From NCBI GenBank assembly GCA_963663905.2, contig OY760657.1, positions 6,014,001-6,078,000 on the forward strand: a stretch of 64,000 nt of DNA. The letters are read 5' to 3'. The stretch's first letter is position 1, and the number at the start of each line of letters is the position of its first letter. Origin of the DNA: Saccharicrinis sp963663905. Its GTDB lineage: Bacteria > Bacteroidota > Bacteroidia > Bacteroidales > Marinilabiliaceae. Below, in pieces: positions 56,204 to 64,000 of the stretch. Under the pieces are notes generated by a model, which worked only from the letters and a program-made list of their open reading frames with translations, searched no databases and was not told the origin of the DNA. The translations under genes and the position numbers were made by a program.

Positions 56204-56710
56204 ATGAAAGCTATACCTGATAATGAAGTACCAAGAATAGAAATCTCTAAAGAGATTATTTTAATTGGTATGAAAGTTAGGATGTCATTTGCTCAGGATA
56301 AGACATTCGAATTATGGAGCCATTTCTCACCAAAAAGAAATCAAATACAAAATATATCGGACCAGGATTTATATTCAATTGACATATATGATAGTATCAC
56401 TTTTTTTGATGCTTTAAATCCCAATGCAATTTTTGATAAATATGCTGCAGTTAAGGTAGATGGTGTTGAAGATATACCGGAAGGAATGGATCAAATTGTT
56501 ATTCCTGAAGGATTATATGTTGTATTTACCTATGTAGGTAAACCGAGTGAGGCACAAGCATTCTTTAATTATATATATGGATCATGGTTACCGGGTTCCA
56601 ATTATCTATTAGATAATAGACCTCATTTTGCATTAATGGGCTCAGGTTATAAAGGAGAAGATCCTGATTCGAAGGAGGAATTTTGGATTCCTGTTAAAAC
56701 TAAAATGTAA
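56204..56710 (+). CDS. GyrI-like small-molecule-binding protein
   Basis: The 168-residue protein matches the stand-alone effector-binding (GyrI/AraC_E_bind) fold. It has an N-terminal RIEISKEIILIGMKVRMSFAQDKTFELWSHF, a central YAAVKVDGVEDIPEGMDQIVIPEGLYVVFTYVG, and a C-terminal FNYIYGSWLPGSNYLLDNRPHFALMG with an acidic tail. Such proteins bind hydrophobic small molecules or toxins. ATG 56204 is used because the frame begins with TTG just before it. Together with the exporter upstream it could belong to a xenobiotic response. Confidence 0.82.
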   Translation: MKAIPDNEVPRIEISKEIILIGMKVRMSFAQDKTFELWSHFSPKRNQIQNISDQDLYSIDIYDSITFFDALNPNAIFDKYAAVKVDGVEDIPEGMDQIVIPEGLYVVFTYVGKPSEAQAFFNYIYGSWLPGSNYLLDNRPHFALMGSGYKGEDPDSKEEFWIPVKTKM

Positions 56711-56761
56711 ACTCTGGATAAATCTATTATTAGGAATATTTTGTCTCATTAACCTTAAACT

Positions 56762-58663
56762 ATGATCATAAAACTACTACTATTTACAGGTCTTTTTGTT
56801 GTTCTCATTAATAATATTGAAGCTTTACCAAAAGATAATAATGAGGTAAACTATAAGAATGCCATTTCAGAAACAAAAAAGGGAAGTGTTGAACGAGTTA
56901 AAGCAATTTATAATTACGGAGTATGGCTTGATGAGAATAACCGTGTTGATGATTCCATAGATCAGCTAAAAGAAGCTCTTCAAATAGCCCGAGTGATTGA
57001 AAATTATCAGTGGGTAGCTTCAATTTCAAATTATCTGGGCAGTGTATTGTGGGAAATAGGTGATTATAAAGGATCTACAGATGTTTATCAGGTTGGGTTA
57101 GAGAGTGTGATAAAAACAGAAAATAGAGAGTTATTATCCACGCTTCAAATTAACATCAGTGGAAATTACAATTCAGAAGGCAAACCAACCTTGGCCATTG
57201 AACATGCCTTAAGCGCGATTAAAATTAGAGAGGAGGATAAAAGGCTCGATGATATTTGTTTTGATTATATGACCGTTGCTGAAATTTTTAAAGAAATTGG
57301 AGATACAGTTAAATGGGAAGAATACACTCAAAAAGCCTATCAATTGATTAATGTTGATCGTTGCGCATCTTTTGATGCAGTTATAATGCTATATAATAAT
57401 TTGGGGCAAATTTTTCATGAAGAGGGAGCTTATGACCAGGCTTTGATGTATTATGATACGTTAAAGATTAAGAGTGAAAAAGAAGAACATGATCAGGGAG
57501 TTGGGATTGCATTAATCAATAGTGCATTAGTTTTTCAAGATAAAAAAGAACAAGCTAAAGCACTTGAAATGGTGTCGCAATCTATTCCGTACTTTGGCGA
57601 AGTTCCATATTTTCTAATGGCCTCTGAAATAACAAAAGCTGACTTACTGAAAGAACTGAAAAATTTTACAGAGGCCTTAACTATTGCGGAATCCTGTATT
57701 GACAATGAGCATATTCAATATTATCCAACGTTGAAAACCGATTGCCTGAAGCTATTGGTTTCATTAAATAAAGATTTAGGAAACTATAAGCAGGCCTTTT
57801 GTTGGGTAGATTCCCTTAATGCACACAAAGAAATTCTAAACAAAGAAACTCACCTTAGAAATATTGAAGATCTTGAAGCTAAGTATGAAACAGACAAAAA
57901 AGAGCAACAGATAGAATTACTTTCTGCTGAAAACAAGATTAAAACACAGCGTAATGAACTATTTGTTGCCATATCTGTGTCCTTGTTTTTAGTTTTGGTT
58001 TTGGGAACGTTACTTTATTATCGCAGAAAAAGGCAGAATGAACAAAGGCAGGAGCAATTGCGTCAGCAATTGTTAAGGTCTCAAATGAATCCTCACTTCT
58101 TATTTAATGCGCTAGGTAGTATTCAAAGTTTTATGTTGAGAAATGAAACAAAGAAAGCTGCTGGATATTTGGGGAATTTTGCATCCTTAACGCGATCTAT
58201 TCTGGAACATTCTGCAACCGAGATAATCACTCTGGATGAGGAGATAGGAAGTCTTACTAATTATATTGAGCTGGAAAAAATGCGAATGAATAACAGTTTT
58301 GAGTATTCATTTGATTATTCAGAGGATTTGGAAACTGATTTTATAAATATTCCTCCAATGCTAATACAACCCTTTGTTGAAAATGCAATTAAGCACGGTT
58401 TAAAGGGAATAGATTATATTGGAAAAATATTAATTGCCTTTGAAGACCAGAATACACTTCTAAAGGTTATAGTCTCAGACAATGGAAAGGGCTTTGATAT
58501 AAATAATGCCTCTAATGAAAATCATCATTCCATGGCTTTGGATATATTTAAACAGCGGATCAAACTGTATAAAAAAGAACATCGAAAGGATATTCATTTC
58601 TCAATTAACAGCGAAGTAGATAAAGGCACAAAAGTTATTTTGGAGATTCCTGTTTTAGAATGA
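56762..58663 (+). CDS. TPR-containing LytS-type sensor histidine kinase
   Basis: The 633-residue membrane protein has a signal-like N-terminus and TPR repeats over about 40-390 (WVASISNYLGSVLWEIGDYKGSTDVY; YNNLGQIFHEEGAYDQALMYYD). One transmembrane helix follows (about 400-418, FVAISVSLFLVLVLGTLLYY). The cytoplasmic His_kinase/HATPase domains carry the phosphoacceptor H445 in QMNPHFLFNAL, the N-box IQPFVENAIKHGLKG and the G-box DNGKGFD. Such kinases normally pair with a LytTR response regulator, but none is encoded beside it here. It is followed by the efflux operon, which it may control. Confidence 0.9.
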   Translation: MIIKLLLFTGLFVVLINNIEALPKDNNEVNYKNAISETKKGSVERVKAIYNYGVWLDENNRVDDSIDQLKEALQIARVIENYQWVASISNYLGSVLWEIGDYKGSTDVYQVGLESVIKTENRELLSTLQINISGNYNSEGKPTLAIEHALSAIKIREEDKRLDDICFDYMTVAEIFKEIGDTVKWEEYTQKAYQLINVDRCASFDAVIMLYNNLGQIFHEEGAYDQALMYYDTLKIKSEKEEHDQGVGIALINSALVFQDKKEQAKALEMVSQSIPYFGEVPYFLMASEITKADLLKELKNFTEALTIAESCIDNEHIQYYPTLKTDCLKLLVSLNKDLGNYKQAFCWVDSLNAHKEILNKETHLRNIEDLEAKYETDKKEQQIELLSAENKIKTQRNELFVAISVSLFLVLVLGTLLYYRRKRQNEQRQEQLRQQLLRSQMNPHFLFNALGSIQSFMLRNETKKAAGYLGNFASLTRSILEHSATEIITLDEEIGSLTNYIELEKMRMNNSFEYSFDYSEDLETDFINIPPMLIQPFVENAIKHGLKGIDYIGKILIAFEDQNTLLKVIVSDNGKGFDINNASNENHHSMALDIFKQRIKLYKKEHRKDIHFSINSEVDKGTKVILEIPVLE

Positions 58664-58833
58664 TTTACAACGGATTTATCTCGATTAGGTCAATATATCT
58701 ACAATTCCTCAATTTCATTCATCGGTAAAATTCTGCCATTCTTCTAAAAGAATATCCCAATCGTCTAAATGAATTGATACAGGCAATAAATAGTGAAAAA
58801 TTTGTACTGTAAATCAATCATAAAGAAATTAGA

Positions 58834-60159
58834 ATGAAGGCGATTTTAAAATTATATTTTGTGTTTTTGATGGGTATGATGATCATACCTGCAAATTCTC
58901 AGGAAAAGCTGTTTTCATTGGATGATTGCATAAATTATGCTTTAGAAAACAGTACGACAATAGGGCGTGCAAATAATGAAGTTCTAAGTCAAACTTCTGA
59001 GTTAGAACAAAGAAAAGCAGAACGCGGACCAAATTTATCTTTATCAGCAAGTGAGAGTTGGAGCAGCAGTAGTTCTTACAATAGTACAAATGCAAACTGG
59101 GATAGAGAAGATAATACTGGAACAAACGTTGCTTTAAGCTCAAATCTTACCTTATATAATGGTGCGAAAATTAGAAACTCGATTATTCAGGGAAAGATTA
59201 ACTTATCTGCAGCAGAGACTGATATCAAGACCGAGCAAGAATTATTGAGCTTAGATGTTCTATCTGATTATATTACAATTTTACAAGCTAAAGAGCAGGT
59301 TAAAAATTATGAATCACAACTTGAAGCTTCAGCAAAACAGTTGGAAGAAGCTACAATTAAAAAAGATGCAGGTGTTTTGTCTCCGGCTGATTATTTCAAT
59401 ATCAGATCTCAGTATGCATCAGATAAGGCTTCATTGGTTCAGGCTAAAAGTGATTTAAGAATTAGTCTGGTAAGTTTGATGCAGACCATGAATATGCCGG
59501 TGTCAAATGGTTTTGATATTGCAGATCCAAATTCAGAAACACTCTTAAAATTAAATGAAGAGTATGATCCGTCTACAGTGTATAATGTGGCGTTGGGACT
59601 TCAGCCAAGTGTTAAAACTGCAGAGTACGATTTGCAAAGTTCAGAGATTGATATTCAATTGGCTAAAGTAAGTGCAATGCCTAGTTTATCATTAAGTGGT
59701 AGTTTACAAAGTGCATACAGCAATTCACTGAGTGTAAACTTTAGTGAGCAGATGGCAAATAGGATTACACCAACATTAGGCTTGTCGCTAAGTATACCAA
59801 TCTATCAAAGAAAAGAAGTTAAAAATCAAGTAAAGCAAGCCGTAATTGCACGTGATAACATCCAATATAATTTGATAGATATTAAAAACGATTTGCGAAA
59901 GTCAATAGAGCAGGCATGTACCGATGGACAAACAGCTAACAGTGCTTATCTGTCATACAAAGAGCAATATGAGGCTGAGCAAGAATCATATAAGCTTGCA
60001 CAGGAAATGTTTTCACAAGGATTATTGAGTTCTGTAGATTTTATCACATCAAAAAATAATTTATCAACAGCAGAGAATAATCTGACAAGAGCTAAATATG
60101 ATCTGATATTACAAAATGAGATCATTGAATATTATATGGGAAGCCCAATTGGATTTTAA
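58834..60159 (+). CDS. TolC-family outer-membrane efflux protein
   Basis: The 441-residue protein has a signal peptide ending near IPANSQ. The TolC start follows (FSLDDCINYALENSTTIGRANNEVL), then long amphipathic coiled-coil stretches with Leu/Ala heptads (QLEASAKQLEEATIKKDAGVLSPADYFNI). The second repeat shows QEMFSQGLLSSVDFITSKNNL. It provides the outer-membrane channel for the adaptor and ABC genes downstream (78-86 bp gap). Confidence 0.92.
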   Translation: MKAILKLYFVFLMGMMIIPANSQEKLFSLDDCINYALENSTTIGRANNEVLSQTSELEQRKAERGPNLSLSASESWSSSSSYNSTNANWDREDNTGTNVALSSNLTLYNGAKIRNSIIQGKINLSAAETDIKTEQELLSLDVLSDYITILQAKEQVKNYESQLEASAKQLEEATIKKDAGVLSPADYFNIRSQYASDKASLVQAKSDLRISLVSLMQTMNMPVSNGFDIADPNSETLLKLNEEYDPSTVYNVALGLQPSVKTAEYDLQSSEIDIQLAKVSAMPSLSLSGSLQSAYSNSLSVNFSEQMANRITPTLGLSLSIPIYQRKEVKNQVKQAVIARDNIQYNLIDIKNDLRKSIEQACTDGQTANSAYLSYKEQYEAEQESYKLAQEMFSQGLLSSVDFITSKNNLSTAENNLTRAKYDLILQNEIIEYYMGSPIGF

Positions 60160-60245
60160 ACTGGTTTAGCCAGAGCAAATAATTTGAACGATGTTTAAGA
60201 AATTGTAATTCTCATTGTTTAACAGGTTGAGAAAATTTGAAAAAT

Positions 60246-61586
60246 ATGAAACGGAAAAAGATCATTATTTATGCAGTTGTTTCATGCTTTATAATAGCAG
60301 CGATATTAACCTATTCGTTTACAAATACAACAAGTGCCGGATATGTTATTGAAACAGCAAAGGTAGAACGAGGATCGATTAGTAATACGATTACGGCTAC
60401 AGGAACTTTAGAAGCAACGAATACCGTTGAGGTTGGTACTCAGGTATCTGGTGTTATTGAGAAATTATATGTTGATTTTAATTCAGAAGTAAAAAAAGGA
60501 CAGTTGATTGCCGAGTTGGATAAATCAACATTAAAGTCATCATTAGAAACAGCAGAAGCAGACTTAGATAAGGCTGCAGCAGAGTATGAATATCAAGAGA
60601 AAAACTTAGCGAGAATGCAAACCTTATATGATAAAGGAGTTTTATCGCAAAGTGATTATGATGAGGCTCTCTATAACTATAAGTTGACAAAAGCGAGTTT
60701 GAAATCTTCAAAAGCAAATGTTGAAAAAGCTGAACGTAACCTTGGGTATGCAAACATTTATTCTCCTATAGATGGAGTAGTACTAAACAGAGCAGTAGAA
60801 GAAGGACAAACTGTTGCTGCAAGTATGAGTACTCCTGAACTATACACTATTACTAATGATTTAAGTGTAATGCAAGTAGAGGCTGATGTGGATGAGGCTG
60901 ACATAGGTATGGTTAAAGTAGGACAAAATGTTGATTTTACAGTTGATGCATTCCCCGATGATACGTTTAAGGGGGCAATCTCTGAGATCAGATTACAGCC
61001 TAACGAGGATTCAAATGTAATTACCTATACAGTAATTGTAACAGTTCAAAATCCTGATATGAAGTTAAAGCCTGGGATGACTGCAAGTATTACTGCTTAT
61101 GTTGAAGAAGCTAATGATGTTTTATTAGCAGCAGGGAAGGCATTACGTTTTTCACCAGATCAAGAGGTAATGGAAGAAATGATGAAATCAATGCCGCAGG
61201 GTGAGATGATGCCTCCTCCTGGAGCAGATGGACCACAGATGGGAGAAGGCGGTCCTCAAATGGGAGAAGGTGGACCGAATATGCAGGGTGGCGGAATGCC
61301 TGGCCCACCTCCTGGAATGGGAATGGACGATGGTAATAGTACCATGAAAACTGTATGGGTTAAACAAGGTGAAATGATACATCCGGCCAGAGTTGAGATA
61401 GGAATTAATGATGGTACACAGGTAGAAATTCTTTCAGGACTAAATGAAGGTGATGAAATCGTTACTTCAATTGAAAAAGGACTAAAGGAAGAAGTAGAGC
61501 AGGAAACTGAAGAAGAGGATGAATCAAGTCCGTTTGTCCCTCAGCATAAAGATAAAAAAGGTGGACCTGGTGGACCTCCAATGTAG
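60246..61586 (+). CDS. HlyD/MacA-type periplasmic adaptor with Met/Gly/Pro-rich insert
   Basis: The 446-residue protein begins at ATG 60246 with a membrane anchor (KKIIIYAVVSCFIIAAILTYSF). The lipoyl-like half (GTLEATNTVEVGTQVSGVIEKLYVDF), an alpha-hairpin and a beta-barrel domain (NDLSVMQVEADVDEADIGMVKVGQNVDF) follow. At about 305-360 a Met/Gly/Pro-rich segment with tandem GPQMGEG units interrupts the C-terminal domain. A Glu-rich tail ends the protein. It connects the inner-membrane ABC pump to TolC. The insert could be a flexible or metal-binding loop. Confidence 0.9.
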   Translation: MKRKKIIIYAVVSCFIIAAILTYSFTNTTSAGYVIETAKVERGSISNTITATGTLEATNTVEVGTQVSGVIEKLYVDFNSEVKKGQLIAELDKSTLKSSLETAEADLDKAAAEYEYQEKNLARMQTLYDKGVLSQSDYDEALYNYKLTKASLKSSKANVEKAERNLGYANIYSPIDGVVLNRAVEEGQTVAASMSTPELYTITNDLSVMQVEADVDEADIGMVKVGQNVDFTVDAFPDDTFKGAISEIRLQPNEDSNVITYTVIVTVQNPDMKLKPGMTASITAYVEEANDVLLAAGKALRFSPDQEVMEEMMKSMPQGEMMPPPGADGPQMGEGGPQMGEGGPNMQGGGMPGPPPGMGMDDGNSTMKTVWVKQGEMIHPARVEIGINDGTQVEILSGLNEGDEIVTSIEKGLKEEVEQETEEEDESSPFVPQHKDKKGGPGGPPM

Positions 61587-61629
61587 GATGGATTCAAAGG
61601 TTGAGTTTTAATCTTCAAAAAGCATTGTC

Positions 61630-62385
61630 ATGGGAAATAAAAAAATTATAGAGATAAAGAACCTATATAAGAATTATCAGGTAGGGGAGGAAACGGTAAG
61701 AGCACTTAGAGGTGTTGACTTAACAATTTATCAGAAGGAGTTTGTGGCAATTATGGGTACTAGTGGATCTGGTAAATCAACATTGTTAAATATTTTAGGC
61801 TGTTTAGATAAGGCTTCGGATGGTGATTATTTATTGGATGGGGTGAATGTTAAATCACTAAAAAAGAATCAGCTGGCTGATATTAGAAGTTCAAAAATTG
61901 GTTTTGTTTTTCAATCATATAATTTATTGCCAAGAACAAGTGCTTTGGAGAATGTAGAATTACCATTGTTATACAATCCATCGATTAATAACAAACTACG
62001 TCGTGAAAAAGCAGAACAGGCATTAATTGCAGTTGGACTTAAAGATAGAATGAAACACTTGTCTAATCAGATGTCAGGAGGACAGCAACAACGTGTAGCC
62101 ATCGCCAGGTCAATTGTTAATGATCCGGTAATCATCCTTGCAGATGAGGCAACGGGAAACCTGGACTCGCGTACTTCATTTGAAATCATGGCTTTGTTTC
62201 AGGAACTAAATGAAAAAGGTATTACAATAGGTTTTGTAACTCATGAACCTGATATTGCAAAGTTTACAAAGAGGAATATTGTATTTAGAGATGGACTGGT
62301 AATTAAAGATGTTCAAACAGAGAACAGAGCAAGTGCTTCTCAGGCTATATTAGAATTACAAAACGAAGATTATATTTTAAATTGA
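61630..62385 (+). CDS. ABC transporter ATP-binding protein, MacB/LolD-like
   Basis: The 251-residue ATPase has Walker A (GTSGSGKST), the Q-loop (FVFQSYNLLPRTSALENVELPL), signature MSGGQQQRVAIARS, Walker B (VIILADEATGNLDS) and a downstream H-loop (FVTHEPDIAK). It energises the MacB-like permease encoded at 62573. A strong terminator-like hairpin between the two genes is unusual for obligate partners. Confidence 0.94.
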   Translation: MGNKKIIEIKNLYKNYQVGEETVRALRGVDLTIYQKEFVAIMGTSGSGKSTLLNILGCLDKASDGDYLLDGVNVKSLKKNQLADIRSSKIGFVFQSYNLLPRTSALENVELPLLYNPSINNKLRREKAEQALIAVGLKDRMKHLSNQMSGGQQQRVAIARSIVNDPVIILADEATGNLDSRTSFEIMALFQELNEKGITIGFVTHEPDIAKFTKRNIVFRDGLVIKDVQTENRASASQAILELQNEDYILN

Positions 62386-62401
62386 TTGGGTAGTTAGGGT
62401 G

Positions 62402-62465
62402 AAAGGGGCAGCCAAAGTGAGGTTATTATTATTATGTGTAAATAATAGCTGCTGCCCCTTTTTTA
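62402..62465 (+). terminator. Terminator between ABC ATPase and permease genes
   Basis: AAAGGGGCAGC (62402-62412) pairs exactly with GCTGCCCCTTT (62451-62461), and the inner A/T segment also pairs partly. A T-run follows. The downstream permease gene probably needs its own promoter or read-through. Confidence 0.85.
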
Positions 62466-62572
62466 ATACTAAATAATGGATAACTAACAAGGTTAATAAA
62501 TGTCAAGGATAAAAGATTATTTCATTCAACTTTTGACTTTTAGCTTTCTACTTTTAACTTAATAAAGAGGAA

Positions 62573-63793
62573 ATGAAATTTGTAAATCTTTTTAAAATAG
62601 CAATAGCTGCTATTAAGCGAAATAAATTACGATCATTCTTAACAATGTTAGGAATAGTAATTGGTGTAGGAGCTGTGATTACAATGTTGGCTATTGGTCA
62701 GGGATCAAATGAAAGCATTAAGTCAAAGATATCTGCAATGGGTACTAACCTGATAAATGTGATGCCGGCAAGTATGAATAGAGGTGGAGTTCATATGGGC
62801 AGAACTGAATCGCAAACTTTAAAAGAGAAGGATGTAACCTATCTAAAAAAGAATTGTGACTTAGTAAATGCTGTTTCACCTGAGATACAAAGTTCCGGAC
62901 AGTTGGTTTATGGTTCAAATAACTGGCCTACAACAATAATCGGAGGAAATGAAGACTTCGCCTATATTAAAAAGTACGAGGTTTCAACAGGTCGATTTTA
63001 CACAACTCAGGAAATTAAAAGTGCAGCAAAGGTTTGTGTAATCGGACAAACTGTAGTTGATAATATATTTGGCGAAGGGGTAGATCCTATTGGACAAAAT
63101 ATACGTTTTAACAGCATTCCTTTTAAAGTAATAGGAATACTTAAAGAAAAAGGAGATAATACATTTGGACAAGATCAGGATGATGTTTTGTTAGCTCCTT
63201 ATACTACAATAATGAAACGTATTACACGTCAAACGTATTTACGTGCAATTGTAATGTCTGCTACTTCAGAAGACAATATTGATGAAACCACAGCTAGTAT
63301 TGAAGAGGCGTTACGAACTTCTCATAAATTGAAAGATGCAGAGGATAATGATTTTGAAATCAGAACGCAGGAAGAATTAATTAGTAATTTTAGCTCAATT
63401 TCAGAGATGATGTTAATTTTACTTGGTGCTATATCTGCCATATCTTTATTAGTTGGAGGTATTGGTATTATGAATATTATGTTTGTGTCAGTAACCGAAC
63501 GTACACGTGAAATAGGATTACGTTTAGCTATTGGAGGTAAAGGAAAAGATATTTTGTTGCAGTTTTTGATGGAAGCCATATTGCTAAGTGTATTAGGTGG
63601 ATTAATTGGTGTGTTGATGGGTTATGCAATATCTTATACAGTAGAAGGTGTCATGAACTGGCCAATATTAATTACAAAGAGTTCTGTAATATTATCATTT
63701 ATGGTGTGTACCTTTATTGGTGTGTTTTTTGGATGGTATCCTGCTCGAAAGGCAGCAGCTCTGGATCCAATTGTAGCTTTGCGACATGAATAG
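62573..63793 (+). CDS. MacB-like ABC transporter permease
   Basis: The 406-residue permease has the MacB layout. A first transmembrane segment is followed by GIVIGVGAVITMLAIGQGSN, then a large periplasmic domain (about 45-270), and three C-terminal helices in an FtsX domain (LLGAISAISLLVGGIGIMNIMFVSVTERTREIGLRLAIG). It ends in the family motif FFGWYPARKAAALDPIVALRHE. A purine-rich site (AGAGGA) precedes the ATG. It completes a tripartite ATP-driven efflux system with TolC and the adaptor. Confidence 0.94.
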   Translation: MKFVNLFKIAIAAIKRNKLRSFLTMLGIVIGVGAVITMLAIGQGSNESIKSKISAMGTNLINVMPASMNRGGVHMGRTESQTLKEKDVTYLKKNCDLVNAVSPEIQSSGQLVYGSNNWPTTIIGGNEDFAYIKKYEVSTGRFYTTQEIKSAAKVCVIGQTVVDNIFGEGVDPIGQNIRFNSIPFKVIGILKEKGDNTFGQDQDDVLLAPYTTIMKRITRQTYLRAIVMSATSEDNIDETTASIEEALRTSHKLKDAEDNDFEIRTQEELISNFSSISEMMLILLGAISAISLLVGGIGIMNIMFVSVTERTREIGLRLAIGGKGKDILLQFLMEAILLSVLGGLIGVLMGYAISYTVEGVMNWPILITKSSVILSFMVCTFIGVFFGWYPARKAAALDPIVALRHE

Positions 63794-63833
63794 ATCTTGA
63801 TAAATTTTAATAAATACTAACAAAAGGTGAATA

Positions 63834-63888
63834 AACTGCTATTGCAATTCTTAAGAATACTCTTGAAATAGCAATAGCAGTTCTTATT
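63834..63888 (+). terminator. Terminator after the efflux permease gene
   Basis: AACTGCTATTGC (63834-63845) pairs with GCAATAGCAGTT (63871-63882) over 12 bp, followed by a T-rich tail. Confidence 0.85.
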
Positions 63889-63920
63889 TAAGTTGAAAAA
63901 AGAAACATTATCTTTAAGCC

Positions 63921-64000
63921 ATGCAGGATATAAAATCAAAAATATCAAACTGGTTACCTCACTTCGTAGCAATAATGTTTGTTCTGTTGCTTCCATTATT
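63921..64000 (+). CDS. Start of a membrane protein gene, cut by the window end
   Basis: Twenty-six codons are visible: MQDIKSKISNWLPHFVAIMF followed by a VLLLPLL hydrophobic run. The hydrophobic start resembles the N-termini of Bacteroidota LytS-type kinases that often follow such efflux operons, but the visible part is too short to decide. Confidence 0.5.
   Translation, partial: MQDIKSKISNWLPHFVAIMFVLLLPL

Noticed and set aside
1..64000. CRISPR arrays, tRNA or rRNA genes, transposases and prophage genes
   Set aside because: I saw no regularly spaced repeat-spacer series, no cloverleaf-type or rRNA-like sequence, and no transposase or phage structural gene in any frame.

Overview
The window is about 64 kb of AT-rich DNA (by eye roughly 35% G+C), with genes almost all on the plus strand. 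SusC/SusD pairs, a type IX secretion C-terminal signal, Reg_prop/Y_Y_Y/LuxR sensors, GPH sugar symporters and promoters close to TTG-N19..21-TAnnTTTG place it in Bacteroidota. The protein style suggests a marine Bacteroidia (Marinilabiliales-like) chromosome, but I cannot fix the genus.

Layout. 1-840 is the 5' part of a divergent TPR protein gene. 1103-25657 is a first beta-1,3-glucan (laminarin) utilisation locus: membrane-spanning LuxR-type regulator, SusC, SusD, surface binding lipoprotein, two GH16 laminarinases, a cytoplasmic GH149-type beta-1,3-glucan phosphorylase, a GH17 lipoprotein, two GPH symporters and two GH3 beta-glucosidases. 25766-41585 is a second locus for a related, probably branched, beta-glucan: paralogous regulator, SusC, SusD, Ig-like binding lipoprotein, GH16, two GH128-CBM6 enzymes, a CBM32-type T9SS-secreted protein and a GH30 (likely beta-1,6-glucanase). 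41881-52398 is ordinary mixed content: DUF2007 protein, DEAD-box helicase, small exported or membrane proteins of unknown function, PHP phosphoesterase, aldo/keto reductase and patatin, with two repeat-rich intergenic stretches. 52453-56710 holds a ferredoxin-reductase-like protein and a His-rich protein on the minus strand, divergent from an AraC regulator, an MFS exporter and a GyrI-like protein. 56762-63793 is a LytS-type kinase followed by a TolC/HlyD/MacB-like tripartite efflux set; a truncated gene starts at 63921.

How the genes work together. Residues after the lipobox cysteine suggest a split between surface enzymes (acidic after Cys) and periplasmic ones. Surface GH16 and GH128 enzymes would cut the polymer, SusC/D would import oligosaccharides, periplasmic GH16/GH17/GH30/GH128/GH3 would trim them, GPH symporters would carry products inward, and the GH149-type enzyme would phosphorolyse them to glucose-1-phosphate.

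The most interesting signal is regulatory. Upstream of each susC lie four TGAG-type boxes with nearly the same unusual spacing (0, 11, 33, 44 and 0, 11, 32, 43). In both cases the last box starts exactly 36 bp before the start of a -7-like element. I propose these arrays as operators of the two membrane-spanning LuxR regulators.
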